DNA of 64,000 bases from Proteobacteria bacterium DTSAM18 (GCA_028767165.1 JARACJ010000008.1:1-64000), one strand, 5' to 3'. Numbered from the stretch's first letter, positions 35,634 through 44,128 are shown. Program-made: numbers and translations. The notes: a model not told the origin generated them from the letters alone.

Positions 35634-36036
35634 GATTCCATCCTGGGTGCTGTGAGGTCGACGTGGTACCACCGCCTTCGTGCGTGGGAAGACGATCAGG
35701 CTCCCTCCGGTATCGGCCCGGTGTGGCGCGCGGTTGACCGGGCGGTGTCGGCGCTGGAGGGTGATCGGGGTGCACCTGAACCGACGCCATCGGCGTGATG
35801 GCCCTCCACGCCGCGGCCTTCGGCATCGTGCGATCCATCCACGCTGGAATGATCCTCCATCCCCTGCTCCTGCGATGGTCGTACAAACATCCAGAGCGCG
35901 TACCCACCCACCCGCAGGTAAAGCACACTTGACACACGCGTCGGCTCCAGGCTATCGGTGCCGTGTCAAGCAGACTTGTCTTCGAGTCTGTTTTCCTTGT
36001 CATCATGGCAAGGACACATGACACAGCGAGGCATCC
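35634..36036. other. Intergenic region between hydrolases and XRE pair
   Basis: Divergent promoter DNA, less GC-rich toward its right end. Apart from the inverted repeat and promoter-like sequence annotated separately, and a weaker IR around CTTGTCATCATGGCAAG (about 35997-36013), I see no gene. Confidence 0.5.
35928..35970 (+). promoter_or_regulatory. Inverted repeat over a promoter for the membrane protein/XRE pair
   Basis: CTTGACAC (35928-35935) and GTGTCAAG (35963-35970) form a perfect 8-bp inverted repeat. The left arm covers a consensus -35 (TTGACA, 35929-35934) and a -10-like TATCGG begins 18 bp later at 35953. The repeat would allow a dimeric repressor, plausibly the XRE protein of the operon, to block this promoter. 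Confidence 0.6.
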
Positions 36037-36447
36037 ATGACGTCCAATGCATCCTGGGCCGCACAGAACAAGGCCAACACCCACCGACTCCGGAACTGGA
36101 CCTTCGCCTGGGTCCTGACCACTGCCCTTCTCGCCTTCGGACCCCGGTTCCTCTGGGACTACCAGGCGATGTTCACCGTCGCGGCGCTCCTGCTGAACGT
36201 CGGGGTGGGTGGCGGCATGATCCTGGCCAACCGGGCGCACCTGCAGGGCCTGGACGAGCTGCAACAGCGCATCTTCCTCGAGGCCGCGGCCATCACCCTG
36301 GGCGTGGGCCTGGTGTTCGCCTGCGCCTACGATCTGCTGGACTCCGTCCAGCTCATCGCCTTCGAGCCGGAGATCGCCCACGTCGTGATCGTGATGTGCC
36401 TGACGTTCCTCGGTGCCATGATCGCCGGCCACAGGAAGTACCAATGA
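36037..36447 (+). CDS. Four-helix membrane protein paired with XRE regulator
   Basis: A 136-aa membrane protein with about four hydrophobic helices and the motif 'GLDELQQRIFLEA' between helices 2 and 3, seen in a widespread family encoded next to small XRE regulators. Its stop overlaps the regulator's start (ATGA). The pair probably forms a signalling or self-regulating unit; the signal is unknown. Confidence 0.8.
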   Translation: MTSNASWAAQNKANTHRLRNWTFAWVLTTALLAFGPRFLWDYQAMFTVAALLLNVGVGGGMILANRAHLQGLDELQQRIFLEAAAITLGVGLVFACAYDLLDSVQLIAFEPEIAHVVIVMCLTFLGAMIAGHRKYQ

Positions 36448-36644
36448 GAAACCGCCTGAAGGTGCTGCGCGCCGAACGCAACTGGACCCAGGCGAAGCTC
36501 GCAGAGGAGCTGCAGGTCTCCCGGCAGACCATCAACGCCATCGAGAAGGGCAAGTTCGACCCGAGTCTGCCCCTGGCGTTCAAGACGGCGCGGTTGTTCG
36601 GGATGGCGATCGAGGAGATCTTCCAGTTCGACGAAGAGGCCTGA
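36444..36644 (+). CDS. Small XRE-family transcriptional regulator (YozG-like)
   Basis: A 66-aa single-domain helix-turn-helix protein: 'WTQAKLAEELQVSRQTINAI' is the HTH, followed by 'PSLPLAFKTARLFG' and 'EEIFQFDEE'. It matches the short YozG-type regulators. Translational coupling to the membrane protein (ATGA) and the palindrome over the promoter suggest autoregulation. Confidence 0.9.
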   Translation: MRNRLKVLRAERNWTQAKLAEELQVSRQTINAIEKGKFDPSLPLAFKTARLFGMAIEEIFQFDEEA

Positions 36645-36725
36645 GCGGATCGAGGGCCTGAGGCCAGGGGCGGGTCTTGATCCTCGTGGTGGGCATCCAG
36701 ACCAGGGCGGCCTCCTGCCGAGCCA

Positions 36726-37127
36726 CTACGAGGACGTGTCCGCCTCGGTCCTGTCGCGAACGGCCCGCTGGGCCGACGGCATCACCATCGCCACACACGC
36801 GGCCAACAGGCTCAGGGCGCACGTCACGAGGAACGCAAGGTCCACGGCGGGATGGGGACGTAGCTGCAGCTGCCCCGTGCCCAGGATGCCGACCACACCG
36901 AAGAGCCCGGCGACGCCGAACAGCGCCGAGAAGATGACGCCGACGATCCAGGCCCACCGGTCCGCGCGCAGCAGCCCCCAGGCGACGACCGCGGCCGCGA
37001 GGATGCGCAGCACCACCTGGAGCAGCTCCGACCGGTCGCCGCTCCAGGAGAGGTAGTAGAGCCCGCTCGCCAGGAGGAGGACGGCGTACAGGGCGAGGAA
37101 GGCGGCGGCGAGACGCAGGTTTCCCAT
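36726..37127 (-). CDS. Small integral membrane protein, unknown
   Basis: A 133-aa protein with four transmembrane helices and a charged C-terminal tail. No motif indicates function. It lies 52 bp downstream of the two-domain VOC gene on the same strand. Confidence 0.75.
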   Translation of the reverse strand: MGNLRLAAAFLALYAVLLLASGLYYLSWSGDRSELLQVVLRILAAAVVAWGLLRADRWAWIVGVIFSALFGVAGLFGVVGILGTGQLQLRPHPAVDLAFLVTCALSLLAACVAMVMPSAQRAVRDRTEADTSS

Positions 37128-37179
37128 GGGGACTCCGGAGGTCGGGGCCTGGCGCCGGCAAGCCGTGCAGGCGTCCGGC

Positions 37180-37971
37180 TCACGAGCCAGACACCAGGGC
37201 CAGGCACGCGCCTATCGGATCCCGGACAGCGACCTGGACCACCTCACCGTGTGGTCCCTTCCGTGTGTGGATGACCTCGCCGCCGTGCTCGTGGACCCGC
37301 GCAAGGCTCTCGGCGAGGTCTCCGACGGGCAGGCAGAGCATCCACACGGGCGGCAGGCCCCGGTTCTCCCCACGCGCATGGCGGATGCCGGCGACCGGTA
37401 CGCCGTCCGGGGTGCAGAGGACATGGTCGACGTACCGCCCGTCCTCATCCTCCTTCTCGACGTCCCGCACGGTCCACCCGACCACCGCCTGGTAGAAGTC
37501 CCGCGCCTCGTCCGCGTTCGGGACGGTCAGATCGAGCCAGGCGATCCGTCCCACCGCGGCGGACGAGGAGCCGGCGTCACCGGCCAGATCCGCCTCCAGG
37601 GCCATCGCCGGGATGATCCCGAAGGCGGCACCGTTGGGGTCGACCAGCACGGCCCACTGGCTCTGTCCGCCGTCGTCCTTGTGGTGCATGAGCGCCCGGC
37701 CGCCTCTCGCCAGCGCCTGCTCCACACTGGCGGCGACGTCGGCGACCTGGATGTGCGGCATCCACTGCAGCGGGAGGTGGGCGTACGCCGGGACGCGCTC
37801 ACCGAGGCCGATGATGGGCGTGCCCTCGTTGTTCATCAGATCCTCGCGCCACAGGGGCGAGTTCCCCGTGGTGAGGATCCGCGCGTAGAACTGCAGCTCG
37901 CGGGGGTGGTCGGGCACGGCGATGTCGGCGCTCAGGATGCGGCCGACGTGGGGGCTGTGTGATGGGGGCAC
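37180..37971 (-). CDS. Two-domain VOC-family protein
   Basis: A 263-aa protein with two fused VOC domains ('LSADIAVPDHPRELQFYARI' and 'IAWLDLTVPNADEARDFYQA' each begin one). Such tandem VOC proteins resemble hydroxylase-like or antibiotic-resistance proteins; no activity can be assigned. GG-rich sequence precedes the ATG. Confidence 0.85.
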   Translation of the reverse strand: MPPSHSPHVGRILSADIAVPDHPRELQFYARILTTGNSPLWREDLMNNEGTPIIGLGERVPAYAHLPLQWMPHIQVADVAASVEQALARGGRALMHHKDDGGQSQWAVLVDPNGAAFGIIPAMALEADLAGDAGSSSAAVGRIAWLDLTVPNADEARDFYQAVVGWTVRDVEKEDEDGRYVDHVLCTPDGVPVAGIRHARGENRGLPPVWMLCLPVGDLAESLARVHEHGGEVIHTRKGPHGEVVQVAVRDPIGACLALVSGS

Positions 37972-38037
37972 GGGCGGAATCCTCGGTGTGGGTCGCCAGG
38001 CACGGCGGTGGCCACATGATACCCGCCACCGGCCGCC

Positions 38038-38670
38038 CTACCCGCCGAGTCCCCTCTCCGCGACGACGCGCTCGTTGATGGCGGCGGCGCGCTGGGCGGC
38101 GGGACGGGCGTTCAACCGCTCGATGTAGTCGAGGAAGAGGGGCTCGGGTGGCAGCATCTTGAACTGCACCAGGAAGCGCAGCGTCGAGCCGAAGCACACG
38201 TCCGCCATGGTGAAGCGATCGCCCAGCAGCCACGGGCCCTCACCGATCGCTGCCCGCGTGGCGGCGAGCATGGCCTCCCAGCTGCCCCAGCCCACGGACA
38301 CGGGGTTGACCTCCCACCCCGAGGCACGGGTGGCGGCCGCGGGTTCCATCACGCTGGGTCCGAACAGGATCCAGCGGAGGTAGGCAGCCCGCGCAGGGTC
38401 GTCGAGCTCTGGAGCCAGGTGGCCGGGGCTGTAGCGGTCTGCGAGGTACAGACCGACCGCACCGGTCTCGGTGACCAGGGCGTCGCCGTCGACGAGCGTG
38501 GGGATCTTGGCCATGGGGTTGAGTGTGCGGTACGCGTCGGAACGCTGTTCGAGCTTCTTCAGGTCGACGAAGGAGAGCTCGTAGCCGGTGCCCTCTTCGA
38601 GACCGAGCTCTTCGAGCATCCAGACGGCCGCAGCGGCGCGGGAGTACGGGTGGTGGTACAGCTTGATCAT
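38038..38670 (-). CDS. Glutathione S-transferase-like protein
   Basis: A 210-aa GST-fold protein: thioredoxin-like N-terminus ('MIKLYHHPYSRAAAAVWMLE', 'MAKIPTLVDGDALVTETGAV') and helical C-terminal domain ('LGDRFTMADVCFGSTLRF', the N-capping box). The N-terminal 'HPYSRAAA' carries a Ser where beta- and theta-class enzymes have their catalytic residue. The probable function is conjugation or reductive detoxification with glutathione. It is divergent from the WYL regulator across a short region with two palindromes, so it is likely its target. Confidence 0.9.
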   Translation of the reverse strand: MIKLYHHPYSRAAAAVWMLEELGLEEGTGYELSFVDLKKLEQRSDAYRTLNPMAKIPTLVDGDALVTETGAVGLYLADRYSPGHLAPELDDPARAAYLRWILFGPSVMEPAAATRASGWEVNPVSVGWGSWEAMLAATRAAIGEGPWLLGDRFTMADVCFGSTLRFLVQFKMLPPEPLFLDYIERLNARPAAQRAAAINERVVAERGLGG

Positions 38671-38720
38671 GGGATGGAGTCCTCGTGGCCATCGACGGCC
38701 AGGGACGTTGTCACCCGAAA

Positions 38721-38780
38721 CCCTGACGGTTCCTGTCAGGGTCATCCCCGCAGACCTGTTATCGGTGACAGAACCTGTCA
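38721..38780. promoter_or_regulatory. Two palindromic operators between GST and WYL regulator
   Basis: Site 1 is CCCTGAC-N7-GTCAGGG (38721-38741) and site 2 is TGACAG-AAC-CTGTCA (38766-38780). Read in opposite orientations they share TGACAGGAACC-type sequence and GTCAGGG. They lie 24-83 bp upstream of the regulator's start and 51-110 bp from that of the GST, as expected for a regulator controlling itself and its divergent neighbour. Confidence 0.75.
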
Positions 38781-38803
38781 GGGTACCGGAGGACAGCAAG
38801 CTC

Positions 38804-39547
38804 ATGAACACCGCTGCTCGCCGTGATCGACTCCTCAACCTGCTCCATCGCGGCGCCACCACGGTTCCCGCCGTGGCGGACAAGCTCGGGGTGTCCGAGC
38901 GCACCGTGTACCGCGACATCTCCGCGCTCCGGGCGTCTGGCCACACGGTGCACGCCACCCCTGGCCCCGGAGGAGGCGTTCGCATCGCGCCAGACAGCCG
39001 GCCCCGCGCCGTGCACTTCGAGGTCGACGAGATCATGGGCCTGACCCTGTCCGTCGCCATCTTGAAGGCGACGCCGCACGTGCCGTTCGCCCGGAGCGCC
39101 GAGGCCGCCCTGGACCGCGCCCGACGGGCCCTGTCTGCAGACCGACAGCGGGCCATCCAGCGGCTGCAGCGTCGTGTCCTCATCGGAAGACCCGCGAGCG
39201 ACCGCACGAAGCTGACGTTGGGCACGGTCGACGAGGAGCTGCTGGCCGTCTTCGAGCGCTGCTTCACGGGCGGCAGGGTCCTGGCGTTCGACTACGCCGA
39301 CGCCCATGGCGTGCCCAGCTCCCGACGGATCGAGTGCATCGCCCTCGTGCTCGAGGCCCCCTGTTGGTACGTCGTCGCGTGGGACCTGGACAAGGACGCG
39401 CCCCGGACCTTCCGGATGGACCGCATGTCGGCGCCTGTGAGTGCAGGAACCTTGAGCGAGACCCACTCCCTTGCCGAAGCCATGGACCACACCTGTCCCG
39501 AGGCGTACGGGGCCTATGGGGACTGGGTGGGGACGCCGATCGGGTGA
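38804..39547 (+). CDS. YafY-type DeoR/WYL-domain transcriptional regulator
   Basis: A 247-aa regulator. An N-terminal winged HTH ('TTVPAVADKLGVSERTVYRD', 'ISALRASGH') is followed by a middle helical segment and a C-terminal WYL-type domain ('RRIECIALVLEAPCWYVVAW', 'FRMDRMS'). WYL proteins sense ligands such as nucleic-acid intermediates or small molecules. GGAGGA is ten bases upstream of the ATG at 38804. It probably represses or activates the divergent GST through the palindromes in between. Confidence 0.9.
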   Translation: MNTAARRDRLLNLLHRGATTVPAVADKLGVSERTVYRDISALRASGHTVHATPGPGGGVRIAPDSRPRAVHFEVDEIMGLTLSVAILKATPHVPFARSAEAALDRARRALSADRQRAIQRLQRRVLIGRPASDRTKLTLGTVDEELLAVFERCFTGGRVLAFDYADAHGVPSSRRIECIALVLEAPCWYVVAWDLDKDAPRTFRMDRMSAPVSAGTLSETHSLAEAMDHTCPEAYGAYGDWVGTPIG

Positions 39548-39730
39548 CGGACGTTCGCCACGCCGTGTGGAGCTCGTTTCGTGAACCACTGCGTCTCACC
39601 ACACCGCGGTGGGGTGTGCGGTACGTCAGGATCGTCCGCTCGACGCAAACGTCCGGACTGTTCCTGTTGTCCGGTGAACCTGGACCGATGCGTACTGCAC
39701 CCTGAAACCACCAGCGTCACGGAGCCTACA

Positions 39731-39907
39731 GTGCCTTCATTCTTCAAGAACAACCAGATCAAGAAGCTCGAGAAGAAGCACGCGAAGCTTCTCGAGGAAG
39801 CGATGCAGGCCCAGCGGAGGGGAGACATCCAGGGCTACGCGAAGCTGACGGCCGAAGCGGAAGAGGTCTACCAGCAGATTCAGGGCATGGGCTCGGAGGA
39901 GAGCTGA
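39731..39907 (+). CDS. DUF6435-like small protein
   Basis: A 58-aa protein reading 'PSFFKNNQIKKLEKKHAKLL' then 'EEAMQAQRRGDIQGYAKLTA' and 'EAEEVYQQI'. This closely fits the DUF6435 pattern (FxxNPxKKLxKxYxxLLExAMxAQRxGDIxxYxxLTAEAE) as I remember it, a family of about 55-60 aa. The start is GTG 39731 with GGAG six bases upstream. Immediately after the stop comes a sequence homologous to the integron attC sites at 49-52 kb, suggesting the gene arrived as a cassette. Confidence 0.75.
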   Translation: MPSFFKNNQIKKLEKKHAKLLEEAMQAQRRGDIQGYAKLTAEAEEVYQQIQGMGSEES

Positions 39908-39975
39908 CGAGGTGGGGGTGGGTGCTGGCGGTCAGCGCGTGAAGCGCGGAGGGGGGCCGGCCGCATGAGCCGTGA
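39904..39975 (+). repeat. Decayed attC-like element
   Basis: TGACGAGGTGGGGGTG at the left and AGCGCGGAGGGGGGCCGGCC then GCATGAGCCGT at the right align with the attC at 49528-49600 almost base for base, but the terminal core sequences (RYYYAAC and GTTRRRY) are lost. It is read as an inactive remnant of an integron recombination site. Confidence 0.65.
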
Positions 39976-40069
39976 CCTTGCGCCGAAGATCCGGACCACC
40001 TGGATGGACGGCAGCTTGAAAGGCCCACCGGTTGCAGGGGGTTGGCCGGATGCAGGCTCTCCCACACGA

Positions 40070-41317
40070 TCACCGGAGATGGTCGACGATAGCTCGTGCG
40101 GCCACCTCTTCCAGCTCATGCCCGGTACTGAACCAGACCACCACCGCGTCCACCGACGGCGAGACGTAGATCCCCTGCCCTCCCACGCCCCCCTTGTACA
40201 GGTCGCCGTCGGGGAAGACGATGTCCCACTGGTAGCGGTTGGCCAGTCCCTGGATGTCCGGAAACGAAGCCTGCATCTCGCGGCCGACGAAGCCCTCGAG
40301 GTAGATCTCCGGTCGACCGCCCTGCTGGATGGCATCCATGAGCGCGGCAGGGATGATCCGTTCCTCGCTGACCTTGTGCCAGCTCGGCGTGAAGAGCATG
40401 GCGAAACGACCCATGTCACGCAGCGTGCTGTTGACGAACCCCCAGCCGTTCCCGAGCCCGTACCGGGTCACGCCCACGAACGCGTCGTTCTGCGCGCCGA
40501 TCCTGCGCCAGATCCGGTCACCGAACACCTCGTTCAGGGTCTGACCGGTCACCTGGTTCACGATCAACTCGAGCACGAAGGGATTGATGGAGTTGTATTC
40601 GAAGGCCGTGTAGCCGGGCTTCACCCGCTTCATGCTGCGCAACACGTCGTAGGGCGACTGGCCGAGGTGGTCCTTGTCCTCGAACAACCCGATGCTCACG
40701 GCCCACTTGTACCAACCGCGCACAGGGTTGGAGCGTGCGTCGTCGTTGGGCTCCTCATGCTCGGTGGAATCGAGTCCGGTGGCCATGTCCAGGGTCTCCT
40801 CGACGGTCACCGTGTCCCAGGCGGAGCCCCTGAGCTCCGGCACGTAGGCGGACACGGGCTTGCCGAGGTCGATCCTCCCTTCGAGCGCCAGCAATTGCAC
40901 CACGGTGCCGGGCACGACCTTGCTGCACGAGAACCACTGGTGCTTGTCGAAGGGTCGCATCGTCTTGTACCGCTCGTACACGACATGGCCCTTGTGGAGC
41001 ACCAGCAGAGCGTCCATCTGGCTCCCATCGAAGTGCTCATCCACCGATTCCGGTTGCAGGCCGGGGCGGGTGAACATCACCTGGCCGAGGGTGGGCTCGA
41101 TCCGCTCCGGCAGCTCGCGGATGGGGCCGTCTCGGGGGATCTGCAGGGTGTATTGGAACCCGGACAGGTTCTGCCACGCGTACAGGGTCTTGTCGCTCGC
41201 CACCTGGAGCTGCACCACATTCTCGGGTGTGTGGAAGTACGCGAAGATCTCCCGGACCTCGGCCAGCGGCGTGTCGCGGGACACGATCCTGTGCCCGGAT
41301 GGTTCCTCAAGCTTCAT
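40070..41317 (-). CDS. Serine hydrolase (class C beta-lactamase fold), distant paralogue
   Basis: A 415-aa protein with nucleophile motif 'SCSK' (Ser130, Lys133), a 'YNS' second motif (YxN) and C-terminal 'GVGGQGIYVSP'. It shares segments such as 'LHKGHVVYERYKTMRP' with the tandem hydrolases at 32.9-35.6 kb but lacks their signal peptide, so it appears cytoplasmic. AGGAGGA lies six bases before the ATG at 41317. Family activities include esterase, beta-lactamase and D-aminopeptidase. Confidence 0.85.
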   Translation of the reverse strand: MKLEEPSGHRIVSRDTPLAEVREIFAYFHTPENVVQLQVASDKTLYAWQNLSGFQYTLQIPRDGPIRELPERIEPTLGQVMFTRPGLQPESVDEHFDGSQMDALLVLHKGHVVYERYKTMRPFDKHQWFSCSKVVPGTVVQLLALEGRIDLGKPVSAYVPELRGSAWDTVTVEETLDMATGLDSTEHEEPNDDARSNPVRGWYKWAVSIGLFEDKDHLGQSPYDVLRSMKRVKPGYTAFEYNSINPFVLELIVNQVTGQTLNEVFGDRIWRRIGAQNDAFVGVTRYGLGNGWGFVNSTLRDMGRFAMLFTPSWHKVSEERIIPAALMDAIQQGGRPEIYLEGFVGREMQASFPDIQGLANRYQWDIVFPDGDLYKGGVGGQGIYVSPSVDAVVVWFSTGHELEEVAARAIVDHLR

Positions 41318-41459
41318 GGCTGTCCTCCTCTTGCGTGATCCGGTTCCCCTCGGGAATTCCCACCGATACGTCAGGCCGTGGCGACGCCCCCCGCCGTCCC
41401 GCAGCTCGTGCCCGGACGGCTCGTCCGAAGCCGTTCGAGGTCGGCCCTGCCCACAGACA

Positions 41460-42914
41460 TCACGTCGGGTCCTGGTGCGCGTCGGCCTCCAGGCCGAAGT
41501 GGTCCATCGCCGCATGGATGCAGCACTCGTATTCATGCGCCTCCGTCGGCGTCAGCTTGCCCAACGGATTGACCTCCGAGTCGTTCATGCAGGTGTAGGT
41601 CCTGCCGTCGAGCTGCTTGACGAAGTCGTCCTTGACGGCCTGGAGCAGGTCGGGGTCGGTGAGTAGATCGAGGCCGGTCGCCGCCAGGACCTTTGCAGCC
41701 TGAATCGTCGCCTTTCGGCCGATGCTCATGCCGTTGCAGGCGGTACACCCCCACTGATGCGGCGGGATGTTCCGTGGCCAGGAGCTGTACAACGCGCCCA
41801 TCGTGGGGACCTGCCAGCTCACATCGCCGACGTCCGACGAGCCGCCCACCTCGACACCGGTGGGCACCGGCTTCACATCGTCCGCCATGCCCACCTCGGG
41901 CTGGCCCATCTCCTTCTGGATGGCCTTGGCGTAGGCCTGCTCCTCGTCCGTCCAGGCGATCGGGAAGTAGCGGTTCAAGTGCTCGGTCATGCGCGCTGCG
42001 AGCACGTCGTTGGGCAGGCAGTCGTAGATGCCGCCCAGGTTGGTGACCGCTTCGGTGGTCTGGGTGCAGAGCGCCGCGCCCTTGGCCATCTGCGTCAACC
42101 AGTCCTTGTACTTCAGCACGTTCTCCGCACTCGGCCCGCGATACCGGATGAGCACCTTCGCGTAGTCGGGAATCACGTTGACCGCCAGTCCGCCGTCGAG
42201 GATCTGGTAGTGCAGACGTGCCGTCGGCAGCATCTGCTCCCGCATCATGTTGGCGGCGACCAGGAAGATCTCCGCGGCATGCAGGGCGCTGCGTCCATCC
42301 CATGGCGCCTGGCCCGCATGGGACGCGGTACCGTGCCACTCGACCCAGAGATCCATGGCGGCCGTGGAGTGGAAGTTCCACACCGCGTTCTCCGACATGG
42401 GGTGGTTGTGCAGACAGACGTCGAGATCCTCGAACGCCCCGGCGGCTGCCATGTAGTTCTTGCCGTTGAGACACTCTTCCGCGGGACACCCGACGACCTT
42501 GAGCGTCCCTGCGATGTGGTTCTTCTCCATGTGGTTCTTGAGCGCCATCGCGGCCCCGAGTGAGGTGGACGCAATCAGGTTGTGGCCGCACCCGTGTCCA
42601 TTGGGGTTGCCGCTCTTCGCCGGCGTGTGCGTGGGAACCGTGTCGTTCCCGAGTCCCGGCAGGGCATCGAATTCAATCAGGATGCCCAACACCGGCGAAC
42701 CGCTGCCCCAGGTGGCGATCCAGGACGTATCCAGGCCACCGATGCCCTTGTCGCTGATCGCAAAGCCGCCCTTCTTCAGGGTCCCGGCCACATAGGTGGA
42801 GCTCTGCAGCTCCTTGTACGACAGTTCTGCGTACTCCCAGACCTGCGATGCGACATCCCAGATCGTATCGGCCAGTGCATCCACTTCCTTCTCGAGCGCC
42901 GTTGGGTCCTTCAT
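41460..42914 (-). CDS. M20-family aminohydrolase, AbgB-like
   Basis: A 484-aa M20 peptidase with 'GHGCGHNL', 'GCPAEE' (catalytic Glu and metal ligand), 'SHAGQAPWDGRSAL' and 'GGSSDVGDVSW', the last being characteristic of the p-aminobenzoyl-glutamate hydrolase subunit B branch. These enzymes cleave amide bonds of folate breakdown products or other N-acyl amino acids. AbgB normally works with AbgA, which is not present here. The frame continues upstream into the IS element without a stop, but the ATG at 42914 has GGAGAAGG upstream and begins the conserved domain. Confidence 0.9.
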   Translation of the reverse strand: MKDPTALEKEVDALADTIWDVASQVWEYAELSYKELQSSTYVAGTLKKGGFAISDKGIGGLDTSWIATWGSGSPVLGILIEFDALPGLGNDTVPTHTPAKSGNPNGHGCGHNLIASTSLGAAMALKNHMEKNHIAGTLKVVGCPAEECLNGKNYMAAAGAFEDLDVCLHNHPMSENAVWNFHSTAAMDLWVEWHGTASHAGQAPWDGRSALHAAEIFLVAANMMREQMLPTARLHYQILDGGLAVNVIPDYAKVLIRYRGPSAENVLKYKDWLTQMAKGAALCTQTTEAVTNLGGIYDCLPNDVLAARMTEHLNRYFPIAWTDEEQAYAKAIQKEMGQPEVGMADDVKPVPTGVEVGGSSDVGDVSWQVPTMGALYSSWPRNIPPHQWGCTACNGMSIGRKATIQAAKVLAATGLDLLTDPDLLQAVKDDFVKQLDGRTYTCMNDSEVNPLGKLTPTEAHEYECCIHAAMDHFGLEADAHQDPT

Positions 42915-43083
42915 GTTCCTTCTCCGGTGTTCGTGGTCCTCGTCTTCAGCCGCAGCACCGACGCGCCCACGAGCCCGCAAGGGGGGCTCCATGGCGCACG
43001 GCACATGTTTCCGGTCGCGTCGTCGATGCCAGCCGGCGTCGTGCCACCCGCCATGCCTCCCATGCAGGTGTGCAGCCCAGCCC

Positions 43084-43236
43084 CTATGCCAGGAATCGGT
43101 AGGGCTCCGCCGGTCTGAACTGAGCGGTGACGTCGCCCGCCAGATCGATCGTACCGGACACGAGCAGCTTGGAAGGCTTCGTGCCGTCACTGAAATCGAC
43201 CTTGCGGAGATCCACCCAGAAGGAGAGTTGTGTCCG
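43084..43236 (-). pseudogene. 3' fragment of a second linear amide C-N hydrolase
   Basis: On the minus strand this stretch translates to 'FWVDLRKVDFSDGTKPSKLL' and continues to 'AEPYRFLA' and a TAG. It aligns with the end of the intact hydrolase at 24665-25636 ('FWVDLDKVDLSAGATSKRLD ... AEPFAWL'). An in-frame TGA and then the IS3-family end replace the rest of the gene, so only about 50 codons survive. Confidence 0.8.
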
Positions 43237-43258
43237 TCAATGTGGTGTACGAGGAATC

Positions 43259-44071
43259 TGACCTTGCCCCCATTTGACGGACCACTCTGCGAGGCGGCTG
43301 TCTCCAGTGCAGCCTGGTACTGGGATTCAAACCTGATGGGCGTCTGGTGCCCGATGGTCGAATGACGCCTCTCGGCGTTGTAGTAGCGGTGGATGTAGTG
43401 ACTGACAGTCCTGCGAGCGTGGGGAAGGTCACGCCAGGGCGTCTCGGGAACGAGTTCCTGCTCGAGCGTGCCGAAGAAGCTCTCCGCCACAGCGTTGTCC
43501 CAGCAGTTGCCCTTGCGACGCATGCTCTGGACCATGCCGGCCTCGCTCAGCACATTCCTGTAGGCATTGCTGGCGTATTGGGAGCCTCTGTCGGAATGGT
43601 GGATGATGCCACGGAGATCGCCTCGGGTGGCCGTCGCACGTGAAAGCGCCCGAAGGCATATGAAGCCCTGCGCTTGCAGGGCCTTGGTGATGCGTGGCGA
43701 GCCATAGCGGCCCTTGTGGCGCCGGTGAACGGCCTTGACGTGGACCAACAGTCCAGCATCGCTGGCGGCCCCCATGTGTGACTTCCCACGGCGTCATTCG
43801 TAGTAGGCAGAGCGCGAAACCCGAAGCACACGGCGGCCTTTCCGCCATTCGTCCCCGTCAGCTCACCTGCGCGGGCCTTCTTGCACCAGGCGCCGACAAG
43901 TGCGCGGTCGATGCCGATGTCTGCCGCTACCTGGCCCACCGACATGTCCTCTTCCTCGACGAGGCGGACCGCTTCCTTTTTGAACTCGAGCGTGTACGAA
44001 CGTCTCTGCCCGGCCATGGGGCCCTCCTGGTTGTCCACTACCAGGGTGGTCCGGCTCCTGGGGCAAGGTCA
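43259..44071 (-). mobile_element. Internally deleted IS3-family insertion sequence
   Basis: The ends are imperfect inverted repeats of about 30 bp: TGACCTTGCCCCCATTTGAC at 43259 and, on the other strand, TGACCTTGCCCCAGGAGCCG from 44071. At 813 bp it is well short of the usual 1.2-1.3 kb. It encodes the orfA helix-turn-helix and parts of orfB only. The flanks (GAATC and GGGTG) show no target duplication, so it was rearranged after insertion. Confidence 0.85.
43281..44017 (-). pseudogene. Broken IS3-family transposase (orfA plus orfB fragments)
   Basis: orfA starts at ATG 44017 with 'RRSYTLEFKKEAVRLVEEED' and 'SVGQVAADIGIDRALVGAWC', then runs into unrelated residues. In another frame, orfB resumes with 'AVHRRHKGRYGSPRITKALQ', jumps to 'IIHHSDRGSQYASNAYRNVL' and continues through 'KGNCWDNAVAESFFGTLEQE' to the end. 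The segment bearing the first catalytic Asp of the DDE triad is missing, and the orfB stop codon is lost. The enzyme cannot be functional. Confidence 0.9.
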
Positions 44072-44128
44072 GGGTGAGGCGGCAAGGTCACCCCTGTCCA
44101 CCGCCTCCCAGGCAGAATACGAGTGCCC

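Noticed and set aside
34414-36444. 676-codon minus-strand frame opposite the membrane protein/XRE pair and across a hydrolase
   Set aside because: His/Gly/Arg-rich shadow of well-supported genes in other frames.
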